Notes: generated by a model from the sequence alone, not told the origin. Counted from the stretch's first letter, positions 33,529-43,072 are shown. The stretch is 55,527 bases of DNA from Bacteroidia bacterium (GCA_016788065.1 JAEUTI010000080.1:1-55527), one strand, 5' to 3'. Translations and numbers: made by a program.

Positions 33529-35505
33529 ATGAAGCTTTCCGTAATCATTGTCAATTACAACGTTAAACATTTTTTAGAGCAATGTCTGCTTTCTGTTGAG
33601 AAGGCAATCATGGGAATTGATGCCGAAGTTTTTGTTGTTGATAATAATTCGGTGGATGGTTCGGTAGAAATGGTAAGAACCCGTTTTCCGAATGTAATTC
33701 TGATTGCTAACAATGACAATACAGGGTTTTCGAAAGCAAACAATCAGGCATTACGAATTGCTAAAGGTGAATATCAGTTATTGCTGAATCCGGATACAGT
33801 TGTGGAAGAGGATACTTTCCGGAAGTGTGTCGATTTTATGGATTCACATCCCGATGCCGGTGGTTTGGGGGTACACATGATTGATGGAAAAGGTAATTTC
33901 CTTCCCGAATCGAAACGTGGTTTGCCAAGTCCCGCAGTTGCGTTTTATAAAATTTTTGGCTTATCGACCATTTTCCCTAAGTCAAAAGTTTTTGGAAAAT
34001 ATCACCTGGGTTACCTCGATAAAAATGCCACTAATGAAGTTGATATTTTATCTGGTGCATTTATGCTTATGCGTAAAGCGGCACTTGACAAGGTGGGATT
34101 ACTCGACGAGACATTTTTTATGTATGGTGAAGATATTGATCTTTCATACCGTATTCAAAAGGGTGGATACAAAAATTATTATTTTCCTGAAACCAGAATC
34201 ATTCATTATAAAGGAGAAAGCACCAAGAAAAGCAGTGTCAATTATGTAATCGTTTTTTATAAGGCGATGATAATTTTTGCTGCAAAACATTTTTCTCAAA
34301 GTAATGCCCGCATATTTTCGTTTCTCATAAATATTGCCGTTTACCTCAGAGCAGGAATTGCCATACTAAACCGCTTTATTAAAAAGATTTCACTTCCATT
34401 AGCTGATGCTACTTTGTTTATGGGTGGTATGCTAATTCTTAAATGGTATTGGGAACATTCGGTGAAAGAACTGAATTACCCACCGGTATTTTTGTATGTT
34501 GTAATGCCGTTGTACATTGTAATTTGGATAACCTCCGTTTATTTTAGTGGTGGTTACGATCGTCCGCTGAAAATCTCGCGTGCAATAAGAGGAATACTGT
34601 CTGGAACTCTTTTTATTCTGGTTGTTTATGCATTGCTAAGTGAAGAGTATCGTTTTTCTCGGGCACTCATTTTGTTGGGAACAGCCTGGGCTAGTTTGTC
34701 GGCTGCGAGTCTTCGAATCTTACTCGATGTAAGCGGCATTAAAGGGTTCAAACTCGAAAAAAATGAGCGTAAAAATCTGGTGATAGTTGCCGAGCCAGAA
34801 GAGGGCAGGAGAGTGCTTTCCATTTTACAGATGTCGGGTTCACCCGTTTCATTCATTGGATTTGTAACGTTGAATGAGTCATCCATAAAATCGGATGAAA
34901 GTAATTCAGGTTATTTCCTGGGCTCTGTTTCTAAGCTGAGTGAAATTGCCGAGTTATATGCTGTAAATGAAGTTATTTTTTGCGCGAAGGATGTTTCTTC
35001 CCAGGAAATTATAAATCAGATGCTATTATTAAGCCGACTCGATATCGAATATAAAATAGCTCCTCCTGAAAGTTTATTTATCATTGGCAGCAATTCAATC
35101 GACGATCAGGGTGATTTGTATCTGGTAGATGTTAATGCAGTCAGCAAACGATCCAACAAGCGCAATAAACGTTTGTTGGATATGGGATTATCACTACTAT
35201 TCCTGCTGATATCGCCAATATTAATTTTCAGAGTCAAAAATCCCGGTGGACTTTTCGGAAATATTTTTAAAGTGTTGTCAGGAAATTATTCCTGGGTAGG
35301 ATTTATAAGCGATAAAGTTGCCAAACAAGCAAAAGGTATGCGCAAAGGAATTTTACACCCTGCCGATGGGATTGGAGATCTTATTCCGGACAGTCATGCA
35401 GCTGAACGGTTGAATGCTTTGTATGCCAGAGATTATAGCATAAGCAAGGACCTGCGAATAATTTCGAGGTCCATGCATATGCTTGGCAGAGTTCCTGTGA
35501 ATTAA
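33529..35505 (+). CDS. Fusion of GT2 glycosyltransferase and degenerate polyprenyl-phosphate sugar transferase-like module
   Basis: 658 residues. Residues 1-250 form a GT2 domain of the rhamnosyltransferase type: 'SVIIVNYNVKHFL', 'VVDNNSVDGSVEM', 'LLLNPDTVV' and 'FFMYGEDIDLSYRI'. Five transmembrane helices follow (about 260-405), then a CoA-binding-like Rossmann part (about 415-520). The last 110 residues resemble a bacterial sugar transferase (WcaJ/WbaP group): 'KRLLDMGLSLLFLLISPIL' is the membrane hairpin, and 'GNYSWVGFIS' stands where GDMSLVGPRP is usual. The catalytic Asp-Glu region and 'KPGITGW' motif are absent, so the phosphotransferase part is probably inactive and could serve as scaffold or acceptor binding. 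Probably in surface polysaccharide synthesis. Confidence 0.85.
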   Translation: MKLSVIIVNYNVKHFLEQCLLSVEKAIMGIDAEVFVVDNNSVDGSVEMVRTRFPNVILIANNDNTGFSKANNQALRIAKGEYQLLLNPDTVVEEDTFRKCVDFMDSHPDAGGLGVHMIDGKGNFLPESKRGLPSPAVAFYKIFGLSTIFPKSKVFGKYHLGYLDKNATNEVDILSGAFMLMRKAALDKVGLLDETFFMYGEDIDLSYRIQKGGYKNYYFPETRIIHYKGESTKKSSVNYVIVFYKAMIIFAAKHFSQSNARIFSFLINIAVYLRAGIAILNRFIKKISLPLADATLFMGGMLILKWYWEHSVKELNYPPVFLYVVMPLYIVIWITSVYFSGGYDRPLKISRAIRGILSGTLFILVVYALLSEEYRFSRALILLGTAWASLSAASLRILLDVSGIKGFKLEKNERKNLVIVAEPEEGRRVLSILQMSGSPVSFIGFVTLNESSIKSDESNSGYFLGSVSKLSEIAELYAVNEVIFCAKDVSSQEIINQMLLLSRLDIEYKIAPPESLFIIGSNSIDDQGDLYLVDVNAVSKRSNKRNKRLLDMGLSLLFLLISPILIFRVKNPGGLFGNIFKVLSGNYSWVGFISDKVAKQAKGMRKGILHPADGIGDLIPDSHAAERLNALYARDYSISKDLRIISRSMHMLGRVPVN

Positions 35506-36419
35506 TAAATGACGACTTTTCTGGTTGCTGAGTTACTTTCCGATTCAATTACCAATTGGAAGATGCCTTTCAGATTGGTTGAGAAAGAAAGGATACCATC
35601 TGTCACCATCATTTGTTCTGAATAAACTTTTCTTCCTGTTACATCGAGCAAGTAAACTGTAACTGGTTTCGAATCATTTTCATTCAGGGAAACAGACATG
35701 TTTCCATAGGATGGATTAGGATGAACTTCAAACGAAAGTGATTCCTTTGCAGACGGTATTCCTGACAAACAGAATGCACCGGATAGCGGGAAAACCGGAA
35801 TTCCATTTTCAGAATAACAATAGAGTTCGCTTGCATAATCGAGCATCAAATCTATTCTTTCCAGCAATCCACGATCGTGACCAATACCTTCAATAATCTT
35901 GGTTGCCATAGTACCATTCATGGAGTATAAGTAGTATTGGCGACGCTGCACACCATTCACAAGAATAGTATCGATGTTTGTGATAGTGGTAATGTTGTTT
36001 CCAAAATGATTATAAGTGTCAGGTAAAGTATCTCCAACTTCAAGGTCGAAATCATACAACAATACCTCTATGGAATCTGCCGGTGGCAGATAAAACACTT
36101 TTTGTCCAACATTTCTAAGAAATCCTGCCGGTTCAGAATAATAAACCGGTGTAGTATTGCATTGTGTTGGAGGCATAAACGACATTTCGTATGTTACTCC
36201 GGAAGAATGTAATTCTTGGTACAAATTGCCATTGAGGAGTGAATCTCCGGTAATTGTATAGTTAATTTCACGGTAGAAAACACATCCGTTTCCAAACCCA
36301 TTCGTAGTACCAACCCGAACACTCCACGATGATGATGGAATGTATGGCATTTGATAAGCAGGTTGGGCTATTGAAATTACACTAAACAAAACTAAAATAA
36401 GGGGTAGCAGTTTCTTCAT
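35502..36419 (-). CDS. Secreted protein with T9SS type A sorting domain
   Basis: 305 residues with a signal peptide ending near 'ISIAQ' (residue 18). The middle part (20-220) has no recognised family; it contains 'SWSVRVGTTNGFGNGCVFYREINYTI' and 'IEGIGHDRGLLERI'. The last 80 residues ('SFEVHPNPSYGNMSVSLNEN ... VTVYLLDVTGRKVYSEQM ... FQLVIE') are a type A C-terminal sorting domain, so it is exported by the type IX system. Its end overlaps the GT2 gene by 4 bases, with opposite transcription. Confidence 0.85.
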   Translation of the reverse strand: MKKLLPLILVLFSVISIAQPAYQMPYIPSSSWSVRVGTTNGFGNGCVFYREINYTITGDSLLNGNLYQELHSSGVTYEMSFMPPTQCNTTPVYYSEPAGFLRNVGQKVFYLPPADSIEVLLYDFDLEVGDTLPDTYNHFGNNITTITNIDTILVNGVQRRQYYLYSMNGTMATKIIEGIGHDRGLLERIDLMLDYASELYCYSENGIPVFPLSGAFCLSGIPSAKESLSFEVHPNPSYGNMSVSLNENDSKPVTVYLLDVTGRKVYSEQMMVTDGILSFSTNLKGIFQLVIESESNSATRKVVIY

Positions 36420-36449
36420 AGATTATAATTTAAGTTAAACTTAGGTGAA

Positions 36450-36476
36450 TTGTACTATCAAATGTACTTAATTTTG
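36450..36476 (+). promoter_or_regulatory. Promoter of the TIGR02757 gene
   Basis: TTG at 36450-36452 and TAATTTTG at 36469-36476 match the phylum's -33/-7 elements, with a spacer of 16, a little short. A start around 36483 would place the ATG at 36495 close behind, supporting that start over upstream in-frame codons. Confidence 0.4.
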
Positions 36477-36494
36477 ATGCTCATATCAAATCAA

Positions 36495-37268
36495 ATGAAG
36501 CAATTGCCCGATTTTTACAAATTTCTGAATGAGAAGGTGTTGACTTATAATGCTATACCTTTTATAGCAACCGATCCAGTTTCTATCCCTCATCAGTTTT
36601 CAGGTAAAGAAGATATTGAAATAAGCGGATTTTTAACGGCATTGATTTCTTGGGGTCAGCGCCCTGTAATCCTTACTAATGCAAATAAAATGATGCACCT
36701 GATGGAGTTTGCTCCACATGATTTTATTACCTCTGCAAAAGCACCCGAATTTAAAAAGCTGAAACCATTTGTTCATCGTACAATGAATGGTGAGGATTTA
36801 ATTGTGATTGTTAAAGGGTTGCAGCATATTTACAAAAATGAGGGTGGGATGGAGTTCCTTTTCTCTGGATTAATGAAGAAACATTCCAATGAAACGGCAC
36901 TAGCTATTTCTGAATTCAGAGCGACACTTTTTAAAGGATCAACTACTTCCAGGGCGGTGAAACATTTTGGTGATCCATTAAAGAATTCTGCATCCAAAAG
37001 AATGAATATGTTTTTGCGATGGATGGTAAGGAAGGATAAATGTGGCGTCGATTTCGGAATATGGAAGTCTGTAAAGCCGGAATACCTGTATTGTCCACTC
37101 GACCTGCATTCAGGCAATGTAGCACGTAAACTGGGATTATTATGCCGTCCTTCCGATGATTGGAAAGCAGTTGTTGAGCTAACAGAATCGCTTCGGAAGA
37201 TGGACCCCGTTGATCCTGTTAAATATGATTTTGCATTATTTGGACTGGGTGTTTTCGAGAAATTCTGA
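36495..37268 (+). CDS. TIGR02757 family protein
   Basis: 257 residues from the ATG at 36495; in-frame ATGs at 36462 and 36477 and a TTG at 36450 give longer forms. Family features are 'YNAIPFIATDPVSIPHQF', 'DIEISGFLTALISWGQRPVIL', 'SASKRMNMFLRWMVRKDKCGVDFGIW' and 'LYCPLDLHSGNVARKLGLL'. TIGR02757 proteins resemble HhH-GPD DNA glycosylases at the fold level, and a nucleic acid role is suspected, but no activity is established. The gene converges on phoH with 8 bases between ends. Confidence 0.9.
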   Translation: MKQLPDFYKFLNEKVLTYNAIPFIATDPVSIPHQFSGKEDIEISGFLTALISWGQRPVILTNANKMMHLMEFAPHDFITSAKAPEFKKLKPFVHRTMNGEDLIVIVKGLQHIYKNEGGMEFLFSGLMKKHSNETALAISEFRATLFKGSTTSRAVKHFGDPLKNSASKRMNMFLRWMVRKDKCGVDFGIWKSVKPEYLYCPLDLHSGNVARKLGLLCRPSDDWKAVVELTESLRKMDPVDPVKYDFALFGLGVFEKF

Positions 37269-37276
37269 TAGAACTA

Positions 37277-38617
37277 TCAGAGTAAATTCCCTGCCAAATT
37301 TGCCAGTTCGGAGCGCTCGCCTCGTTCTAAGGTGATGTGTGCATACAGATTGTTACCCTTCAGTTTATCTATGATATGTGATAAACCGTTACTGTGAGAG
37401 TCGAGGTAGGGAGTATCGATTTGGTTTACATCACCGGTGAAAATTATTTTAGTGTTTTCTCCGGCACGGGTAATAATCGTTTTGACTTCGTGTGGGGTCA
37501 AATTCTGTGCTTCATCAATAATAAAACAAATATTTGAAAGACTCCTTCCGCGAATGTAAGCCAGCGGAGTAATGTGAAGTTTTTCATTGTCTACCATGTC
37601 TGTGATTTTCTGAAATTCCTTATCAGTTTCTTTGTATTGTCCCTGTATAAATTTCAAGTTATCCCATAAGGGCTCCATGTAGGGATTGATCTTCGATTTA
37701 ATATCTCCCGGCAGGTAACCAATATCTTTATTGCTGAGTGGAACAATAGGTCGCGCGAGATAAATTTGCCGGTAGCTTTGTTTCATTTGTAGCGCAGATG
37801 CCAGTGCAATCAATGTTTTTCCTGTTCCTGCTACCCCTTGAATGGTCACTAGTTTTACATCGGGATTTAATACGGCGTGCATGGCAAAAGTTTGCTCGGC
37901 ATTACGAGGTCTGATGCCGTACGCAGTTTCTTTCATGACCCGTTCAAGCCGGCCAATGGTTGGATTGAAACAGGCAAGTGCTGAATTCGATTCATACTTG
38001 CTGCGCAGAATATAATAATGATTGGCGATTGGCTTTCCTTTTTTTACCAGCTCAGAAAAATTACAAAAGCCATCTTTATAAATCTGATCAATGAATTTTT
38101 TATTTACATTTTCAATGACGGTTTTTCCGGTGTATAACCCTTCAATATCTTTTACTTTACCGGTGTTATAATCTTCAGCCTGCAGATTTAGTGATTTCGC
38201 TTTTAATCGAAGATTGATATCTTTCGATACCAGAATCACTTTCCGTTCCGGCATTTGTTCTTTCAAATGCAAAGCGGCATTAAGAATATTGTGATCGGCT
38301 TTCTTTTCGCCAAAAACCTGATTGGCATCGATACCGGCTTTTTCGTGCATCAGCACTTTAATCTTGCCTTTAGTGGGACCATTTAATGGTATCCAATCCT
38401 GAAGCGAAAACTGACCACTCAGTTTATCGATGTTACGGATAAATTCGCGAGCTTCGAAATTGATTACATCATTTCCTTTTTTGAAACGGTCAATTTCTTC
38501 TAAAACAGTTATCGGGATGGCAACATCGTGTTCTTTAAAATTGTGTATGGCATGGTGGTCAAATAATATAGCGGAGGTGTCGATTACAAATACTTTGCGG
38601 TCGTTTTTCTTGGCCAT
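37277..38617 (-). CDS. PhoH family protein with N-terminal PIN domain
   Basis: 446 residues from the ATG at 38617, where 'KKNDRKVFVIDTSAILFD' starts the PIN domain; a start at 38686 adds a non-conserved stretch. The PIN domain (about 10-150) has acidic residues in 'VIDTSAILFDHHA', 'LEEIDRF' and 'SKDINLRLKA'. The PhoH ATPase domain (about 240-446) has Walker A 'GVAGTGKT', 'LARPIVPLSNKDIGYLPGD' and Walker B 'ICFIIDEAQNLT'. PIN-PhoH proteins are ATP-dependent RNA helicase/ribonucleases, as shown for mycobacterial PhoH2. A -7 element (minus-strand TAAATTTG, plus coordinates 38666-38673) lies about 50 bases upstream. Confidence 0.93.
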   Translation of the reverse strand: MAKKNDRKVFVIDTSAILFDHHAIHNFKEHDVAIPITVLEEIDRFKKGNDVINFEAREFIRNIDKLSGQFSLQDWIPLNGPTKGKIKVLMHEKAGIDANQVFGEKKADHNILNAALHLKEQMPERKVILVSKDINLRLKAKSLNLQAEDYNTGKVKDIEGLYTGKTVIENVNKKFIDQIYKDGFCNFSELVKKGKPIANHYYILRSKYESNSALACFNPTIGRLERVMKETAYGIRPRNAEQTFAMHAVLNPDVKLVTIQGVAGTGKTLIALASALQMKQSYRQIYLARPIVPLSNKDIGYLPGDIKSKINPYMEPLWDNLKFIQGQYKETDKEFQKITDMVDNEKLHITPLAYIRGRSLSNICFIIDEAQNLTPHEVKTIITRAGENTKIIFTGDVNQIDTPYLDSHSNGLSHIIDKLKGNNLYAHITLERGERSELANLAGNLL

Positions 38618-38758
38618 CAGTGGGTAGATTAAGAACGTTATTATTTTTGAGCAGAATGGGTAGAACAAATTTATACCCTCAAACATGGGTTGGCAGTTGA
38701 GATCGGGAATTTAATTGACAGCGTGGTGTTAATAACAAGATATTTCATATCTAATCGT

Positions 38759-38766
38759 TATCTTTG
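38759..38766 (+). promoter_or_regulatory. BatA-VWA gene -7 promoter element
   Basis: TATCTTTG followed by C, 31 bases before the ATG at 38798. Fits TAnnTTTG; no clear TTG at the usual distance. Confidence 0.5.
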
Positions 38767-38797
38767 CACGAAACAACCTAAAAGGATCCTTATTTGA

Positions 38798-40855
38798 ATG
38801 AATATCAGCTTTGTTACCCCGGGTTTTCTGTTTGCCCTTTCCCTCATAGCTGTCCCCGTAATCATTCACCTTTTTAATTTCAGAAGGTTCCGAAAGGTCT
38901 ATTTTACAAATGTTAGGTTCCTGAAAGAACTGAAAGAAGAAACCTCCAACCGATCGCGGTTAAAGCACTTATTGGTATTGTTTTCCAGGATTTTAGCTGT
39001 CACTTTTATGGTGCTTGCCTTTGCTCAACCATATATTCCGGCTGAACAGGGCAAAAAGATCGCTGCTTCCACTGCAGTTAGTTTGTACATTGACAATTCC
39101 TTTAGCATGGAAGCTGTCACCAGGGAAGGAACCTTGTTGGATGTCGCCAAAAAACAGGCTGCCTCCATTGCAATGGCGTACCGACCTTCCGACCGGTTTC
39201 AACTCCTGACAAATGATTTTGACCCGGTTCATCAAAGGTTGGTTAGTCGCGATGAGTTCATTTCGTTGCTCGATCAGGTTAAAATAAGTCCGGTATCCCG
39301 TTCATTAACCAGTGTGCTATCCCGACAGGCAGATGCTTTAAGTATGTCAGGGGCAGAAGAGAAAAAATCTGTTTTATTATCCGATTTCCAGGCTTTCATT
39401 TCCAATTTTGAACAGGTACAAATGGATTCTTCCATTGCTGTTGCCGTGATCCCAATTGCTGCACAGGAAGTATCAAATATTTTCATCGATTCCTGTTGGT
39501 TTACCGCTCCGGTAGTTCAAAAAATGCAACCGGCTGAATTGAATATCAGCATCCGTAACAACGGACAAATTGATGCGGAAGCCTTACCTGTAAAACTAAC
39601 CATAAATGGAGCTCAGAAGGCTGTTGCCGGTGCAAATGTTTCATCAGGAAGCGCAGCAGTTGTTAAACTTACTTTTACACCTTCCGGAACCGGATGGCAA
39701 AAGGCTGTTGTTTCAATAACCGATAATCCGATCACTTTTGATGATCAATATTACTTCTCATTTTTAATATCGGAAAATGTTCCGATTTTGAGTATCAACG
39801 GTGCACGTTCCGGTCCGTATGTGAAAGCATTATTTGGATCCGATAATTATTTTAAGCTTTCTGAATTTTCAGAAGCTCAGCCTAATTATTCTTCCTTTAG
39901 TGAGAACAAACTGATAGTTATGAATCAGGTTGTTTCCATTTCCAGTGGATTCAGTTCTGAACTTAACCGGTTTGTGAATGCAGGAGGTAGTCTTGTCATA
40001 GTTCCTGATTCAGCCTCCAACTTAATGTCTTATAGCGAATGTCTTGCTTCATTGGGCATGGCTCCGCTTACCGGATTTATCAGGAATGATGAGCGTATAG
40101 AGTCGTTGCAACTTGAAGATCCTGTTTTTGATGGTGTTTTTTCGAATGCGGGTAAAGTAACAGAAGCAACAGACTTACCTTTGGTATCGGGTTACTTTGT
40201 CTCCGGAAACGGTGCAAATACCGGTGATGTACTGATGAAATTGCGAAGTGGTGCCCCGTTTTTAACCAGGTTTCAAAAGGGAAAAGGAACGGTATATCTA
40301 TTTCATTCGCCTTTCACCGGTTCACTTACCAATTTTGCCCGCCATGCGATATTTGTTCCTGTAATGTACCGAATTGCTTTATTGAGCGAGAAGAATCAGG
40401 CATTAGCGGGGTTTATTGGAGTTGATGAAACCATAGATTTACAAGGTGTTTCTGTTTCAGGTGATGAAGTATTTCATTTGATAAATGAAAGCAACAATTT
40501 CGATATCATCCCGGGACACCGGACTACTGCAGAAGGAACACTTGTAGATATTAAAAATCAGGTTGTACTTGCCGGTAATTATGATTTGAAAGCAAATGAT
40601 CGTTTACTGGCAGTTCCTGCATTTAATTTTAACCGATCTGAATCTGATATGTCCTTCTTAACAGCCGATCAAATATCGGATGAGTTGGGAAAGTACCGGC
40701 TCACCAATTTTGAAATGATGAATGCTGAAAAATCTGAAATCGTAAACCATTTTTCGCAATTGAGTGAAGGAATCAGGTTGTGGAAATATTGTATAATTTT
40801 AGCATTATTATTTCTGGCAATAGAAGTCTTACTATTAAAGTTCTGGCGAAAATGA
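38798..40855 (+). CDS. BatA-domain/VWA-like membrane protein
   Basis: A 685-residue protein beginning with the BatA N-terminal module (1-77): two hydrophobic helices and 'PVIIHLFNFRRFRKVYFTNVRFL'. A von Willebrand A-like domain follows, with the MIDAS-type 'YIDNSFSME' at about 95. The middle part is a beta-rich periplasmic region with a glutamine amidotransferase-like stretch ('GGSLVIVPDSASNLMSYSECLASLGM'). A C-terminal transmembrane helix and 'LLLKFWRK' close the protein. Such proteins are paired with MoxR ATPases elsewhere; none is here. Its stop overlaps the dihydroorotase start (ATGA), so the two are coupled. Confidence 0.87.
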   Translation: MNISFVTPGFLFALSLIAVPVIIHLFNFRRFRKVYFTNVRFLKELKEETSNRSRLKHLLVLFSRILAVTFMVLAFAQPYIPAEQGKKIAASTAVSLYIDNSFSMEAVTREGTLLDVAKKQAASIAMAYRPSDRFQLLTNDFDPVHQRLVSRDEFISLLDQVKISPVSRSLTSVLSRQADALSMSGAEEKKSVLLSDFQAFISNFEQVQMDSSIAVAVIPIAAQEVSNIFIDSCWFTAPVVQKMQPAELNISIRNNGQIDAEALPVKLTINGAQKAVAGANVSSGSAAVVKLTFTPSGTGWQKAVVSITDNPITFDDQYYFSFLISENVPILSINGARSGPYVKALFGSDNYFKLSEFSEAQPNYSSFSENKLIVMNQVVSISSGFSSELNRFVNAGGSLVIVPDSASNLMSYSECLASLGMAPLTGFIRNDERIESLQLEDPVFDGVFSNAGKVTEATDLPLVSGYFVSGNGANTGDVLMKLRSGAPFLTRFQKGKGTVYLFHSPFTGSLTNFARHAIFVPVMYRIALLSEKNQALAGFIGVDETIDLQGVSVSGDEVFHLINESNNFDIIPGHRTTAEGTLVDIKNQVVLAGNYDLKANDRLLAVPAFNFNRSESDMSFLTADQISDELGKYRLTNFEMMNAEKSEIVNHFSQLSEGIRLWKYCIILALLFLAIEVLLLKFWRK

Positions 40856-42144
40856 ATGTATTAATCAAATCAGTTCACCTGGTGGATTCATCAGGAAAAG
40901 CCTCTAAGGATGCAACCGATATTTTGATTGAATCCGGAGTAATATCCAAATTAGGAGCCTCGCAAACCGCATCCAATGGTGTAGAAGTTTTTGATGGAAA
41001 TGGGGCATGGGTTTCTATTGGCTGGGTTGATAGTAAGGCAAATTTTCGTGATCCAGGGCATGAAACTAAAGAAGGTATTAAGAATGGTTTGGAGGCGGCT
41101 GCTGCCGGTGGATTTACCGGAGTGGTACTGATGTCATCCACCCAACCTGCTATTCAATCGAAAGCCGATATTGAGTTCCTTAAAGGAAAGTCACATGCAC
41201 ATCCTGTGAAAATTTATCCAACAGGAGCATTATCCGTTAACCGGGATGGAAAAGATATTACGGAAATGTTTGATATGAAGAATGCCGGTGCTGTTGCATT
41301 TACTGATGATAGACGCACGGTTTCTGATTCCGGGTTATTCATGCGGGCTTTACAATACGCCAAAAATATTGGTTCTCCCATAATTCATTTTCCAGATGAT
41401 CCAACCATTTCAGGAAAAGGTCAGGTGAATGAAGGAATTCCTTCAACCATGGCTGGAATGAAGGGAATGCCTTCTTTTGCGGAAGAATTAATGGTTAACA
41501 GGGACTTGAAAATTTGCAGTTATACCGATGGCAGATTGCATTTCTCTACGATTTCTACAGCAGGTGCTGTTGCCTTAATCAGAAAAGCAAAAGCAGAAGG
41601 TTTGCATGTTACAGCAGAGGTGGCAGCTCATCAGTTGTTTTTTGATGACACTACCATCCTCGAATTTAATACTAACTATAAAGTAAAACCTCCTTTCCGT
41701 TCAAAGCAGGATATTGTTGCTTTAATGGAAGGGATTGCTGACGGAACTATTGATTGTATTTGTTCTGACCATAGTCCCGAAGATGAAGAAAATAAAGTGG
41801 TTGAATTTGATTTTGCTGCTTTCGGAATTTCAGGAATTGAAACAGCCTTTGCAGTTGCCACTACGGCTTGTCAAAATAAGGTTGGAATAGAAAAAATTAT
41901 TGAGTCATTTACTGTAAACCCACGAAAAGTATTTGGTCTTCCGGTTCCTGAAATAAAAGTCGGTGCAAAGGCTGAACTTACTGTTTTTAATCCCGGGTTG
42001 AAATGGGTGTTTGAAGCATCCTCCATGGTTTCGAAATCAAAGAATACCCCCTTTTCAGGAATGGAATTAATCGGCAAACCGTTAGCAATATATAGCAATG
42101 GACTATTCCGTGTTTGTCCATCACCGGTTGTTCAGAAGAATTAA
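40852..42144 (+). CDS. Dihydroorotase homologue lacking most metal ligands
   Basis: 430 residues from the ATG at 40852, overlapping the previous stop. It is an amidohydrolase-fold protein of the dihydroorotase family (pyrimidine synthesis, carbamoyl aspartate to dihydroorotate). The family framework is present: 'FRDPGHETKEGI', 'AVAFTDDRRTV', 'KVKPPFRSKQDIVALMEGIADGTIDCICSDHSPE'. The HxH metal motif before RDPG reads K-A-N, the histidine after the 'DD' region reads 'IIHFPDD' with a shifted His, and the 'HVS' histidine reads 'STIS'. Two of the six usual ligands appear to remain (the Asp residues in 'TDD' and 'SDH'). It is probably inactive or has changed function, as in the pseudo-dihydroorotases that support aspartate transcarbamoylase. 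Confidence 0.85.
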   Translation: MNVLIKSVHLVDSSGKASKDATDILIESGVISKLGASQTASNGVEVFDGNGAWVSIGWVDSKANFRDPGHETKEGIKNGLEAAAAGGFTGVVLMSSTQPAIQSKADIEFLKGKSHAHPVKIYPTGALSVNRDGKDITEMFDMKNAGAVAFTDDRRTVSDSGLFMRALQYAKNIGSPIIHFPDDPTISGKGQVNEGIPSTMAGMKGMPSFAEELMVNRDLKICSYTDGRLHFSTISTAGAVALIRKAKAEGLHVTAEVAAHQLFFDDTTILEFNTNYKVKPPFRSKQDIVALMEGIADGTIDCICSDHSPEDEENKVVEFDFAAFGISGIETAFAVATTACQNKVGIEKIIESFTVNPRKVFGLPVPEIKVGAKAELTVFNPGLKWVFEASSMVSKSKNTPFSGMELIGKPLAIYSNGLFRVCPSPVVQKN

Positions 42145-42145
42145 G

Positions 42146-42186
42146 TAAAAAAAATAACCCGGTGAAGCTTGCGCAACACCGGGTTC
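42146..42186 (-). terminator. Terminator between the dihydroorotase-like and lipoprotein genes
   Basis: AACCCGGTG (42156-42164) pairs perfectly with CACCGGGTT (42177-42185) around a 12-base loop. The A-run before it gives the minus-strand T-run, so it ends the lipoprotein transcript; it may also stop the convergent gene. Confidence 0.85.
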
Positions 42187-42208
42187 CCCATCTTCATGAA
42201 CAGAAAAG

Positions 42209-43072
42209 CTAACCAGTTACTATAACCAGATATTTAGAAGCTTTCCAAAATCTGGTTGGATCGGTAATCTCAAGTTTAAGAATAACACCTTTGGCGTCTT
42301 TCTCGAGAGTATAAGAGTCGGTTGGGTGGTTAGTAATTACCTTCGCCGATTTATTATTTATATCAAACGTATTTACTTTGGTAATATCAATCTGATTAAA
42401 GCCATCATTATTGAAGTTGGTTTTAAGAACTTTTTCTTTACCAATACCTAAAAAGCCACCTTGCTTGTTCAGAATGTTACTTGCCTTTAATTGCTTGTAA
42501 TTGCCAATTGCCCAGTATGCGGTATTTAATTGGTTGGTCTTTTCATTGATAACTGCTTCCTTCTGTTGATTGGCTGCTGTCAGCGAATCCATTGAAAGAT
42601 TCAGATTATCTACCATCAACCGAAGATCTGCCAGTTGGGTATTGAGTGAAGCCAGTTCTGCATCTTTTACAGCGATATCAGAATTCAATTTATCAATCAT
42701 CTTTTTCAACGATGCAATATTGACATTAGATTTTCTTAGCTTTTCATTCAGCGCAGAAATCATATCCTTATTTTTATTCAGGAGGTCATTTATAACCTGA
42801 ATATTTTCATTGATCCGCTCTCTGATATCTTTATTGAACTCAACATTATCAGTAGTCTCCATCGCAATGGCCTCCTGATTAGCAGTGATGCTGTCGAGAT
42901 TGGTTTCAATTTCAGATAACGTTGCAAGGAATGCATTAATTGAGGAGTCCTTGACTTCGCTCATGAACATGATCGAATCGCGTTCCATCAGAGCGCGTTC
43001 CATTTCAGGTTTGTAATCTTTACAACCTGCCAGTATGGCTACCGGAACTAAGAATAATAGATACTTTCTCAT
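42209..43072 (-). CDS. Coiled-coil lipoprotein of unknown function
   Basis: 287 residues. The signal peptide ends in a lipobox (AILAGC, Cys16), so it is a lipoprotein. Residues about 45-200 are a long heptad-repeat coiled coil with few prolines or glycines. A short globular C-terminal domain follows ('GGFLGIGKEKVLKTNFNNDGF ... TRFWKASKYLVIVTG'). No characterised family is recognised. A putative -7 element (TAATTTTG, plus coordinates 43125-43132) with a CAA-complement TTG 22 bases away lies upstream. Confidence 0.82.
   Translation of the reverse strand: MRKYLLFLVPVAILAGCKDYKPEMERALMERDSIMFMSEVKDSSINAFLATLSEIETNLDSITANQEAIAMETTDNVEFNKDIRERINENIQVINDLLNKNKDMISALNEKLRKSNVNIASLKKMIDKLNSDIAVKDAELASLNTQLADLRLMVDNLNLSMDSLTAANQQKEAVINEKTNQLNTAYWAIGNYKQLKASNILNKQGGFLGIGKEKVLKTNFNNDGFNQIDITKVNTFDINNKSAKVITNHPTDSYTLEKDAKGVILKLEITDPTRFWKASKYLVIVTG

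Noticed and set aside
37265..37280. Terminator CTGATAG-AA-CTATCAG between TIGR02757 and phoH
   Set aside because: The loop would be only 2 bases and no T-run follows; it is a short palindrome of uncertain meaning.
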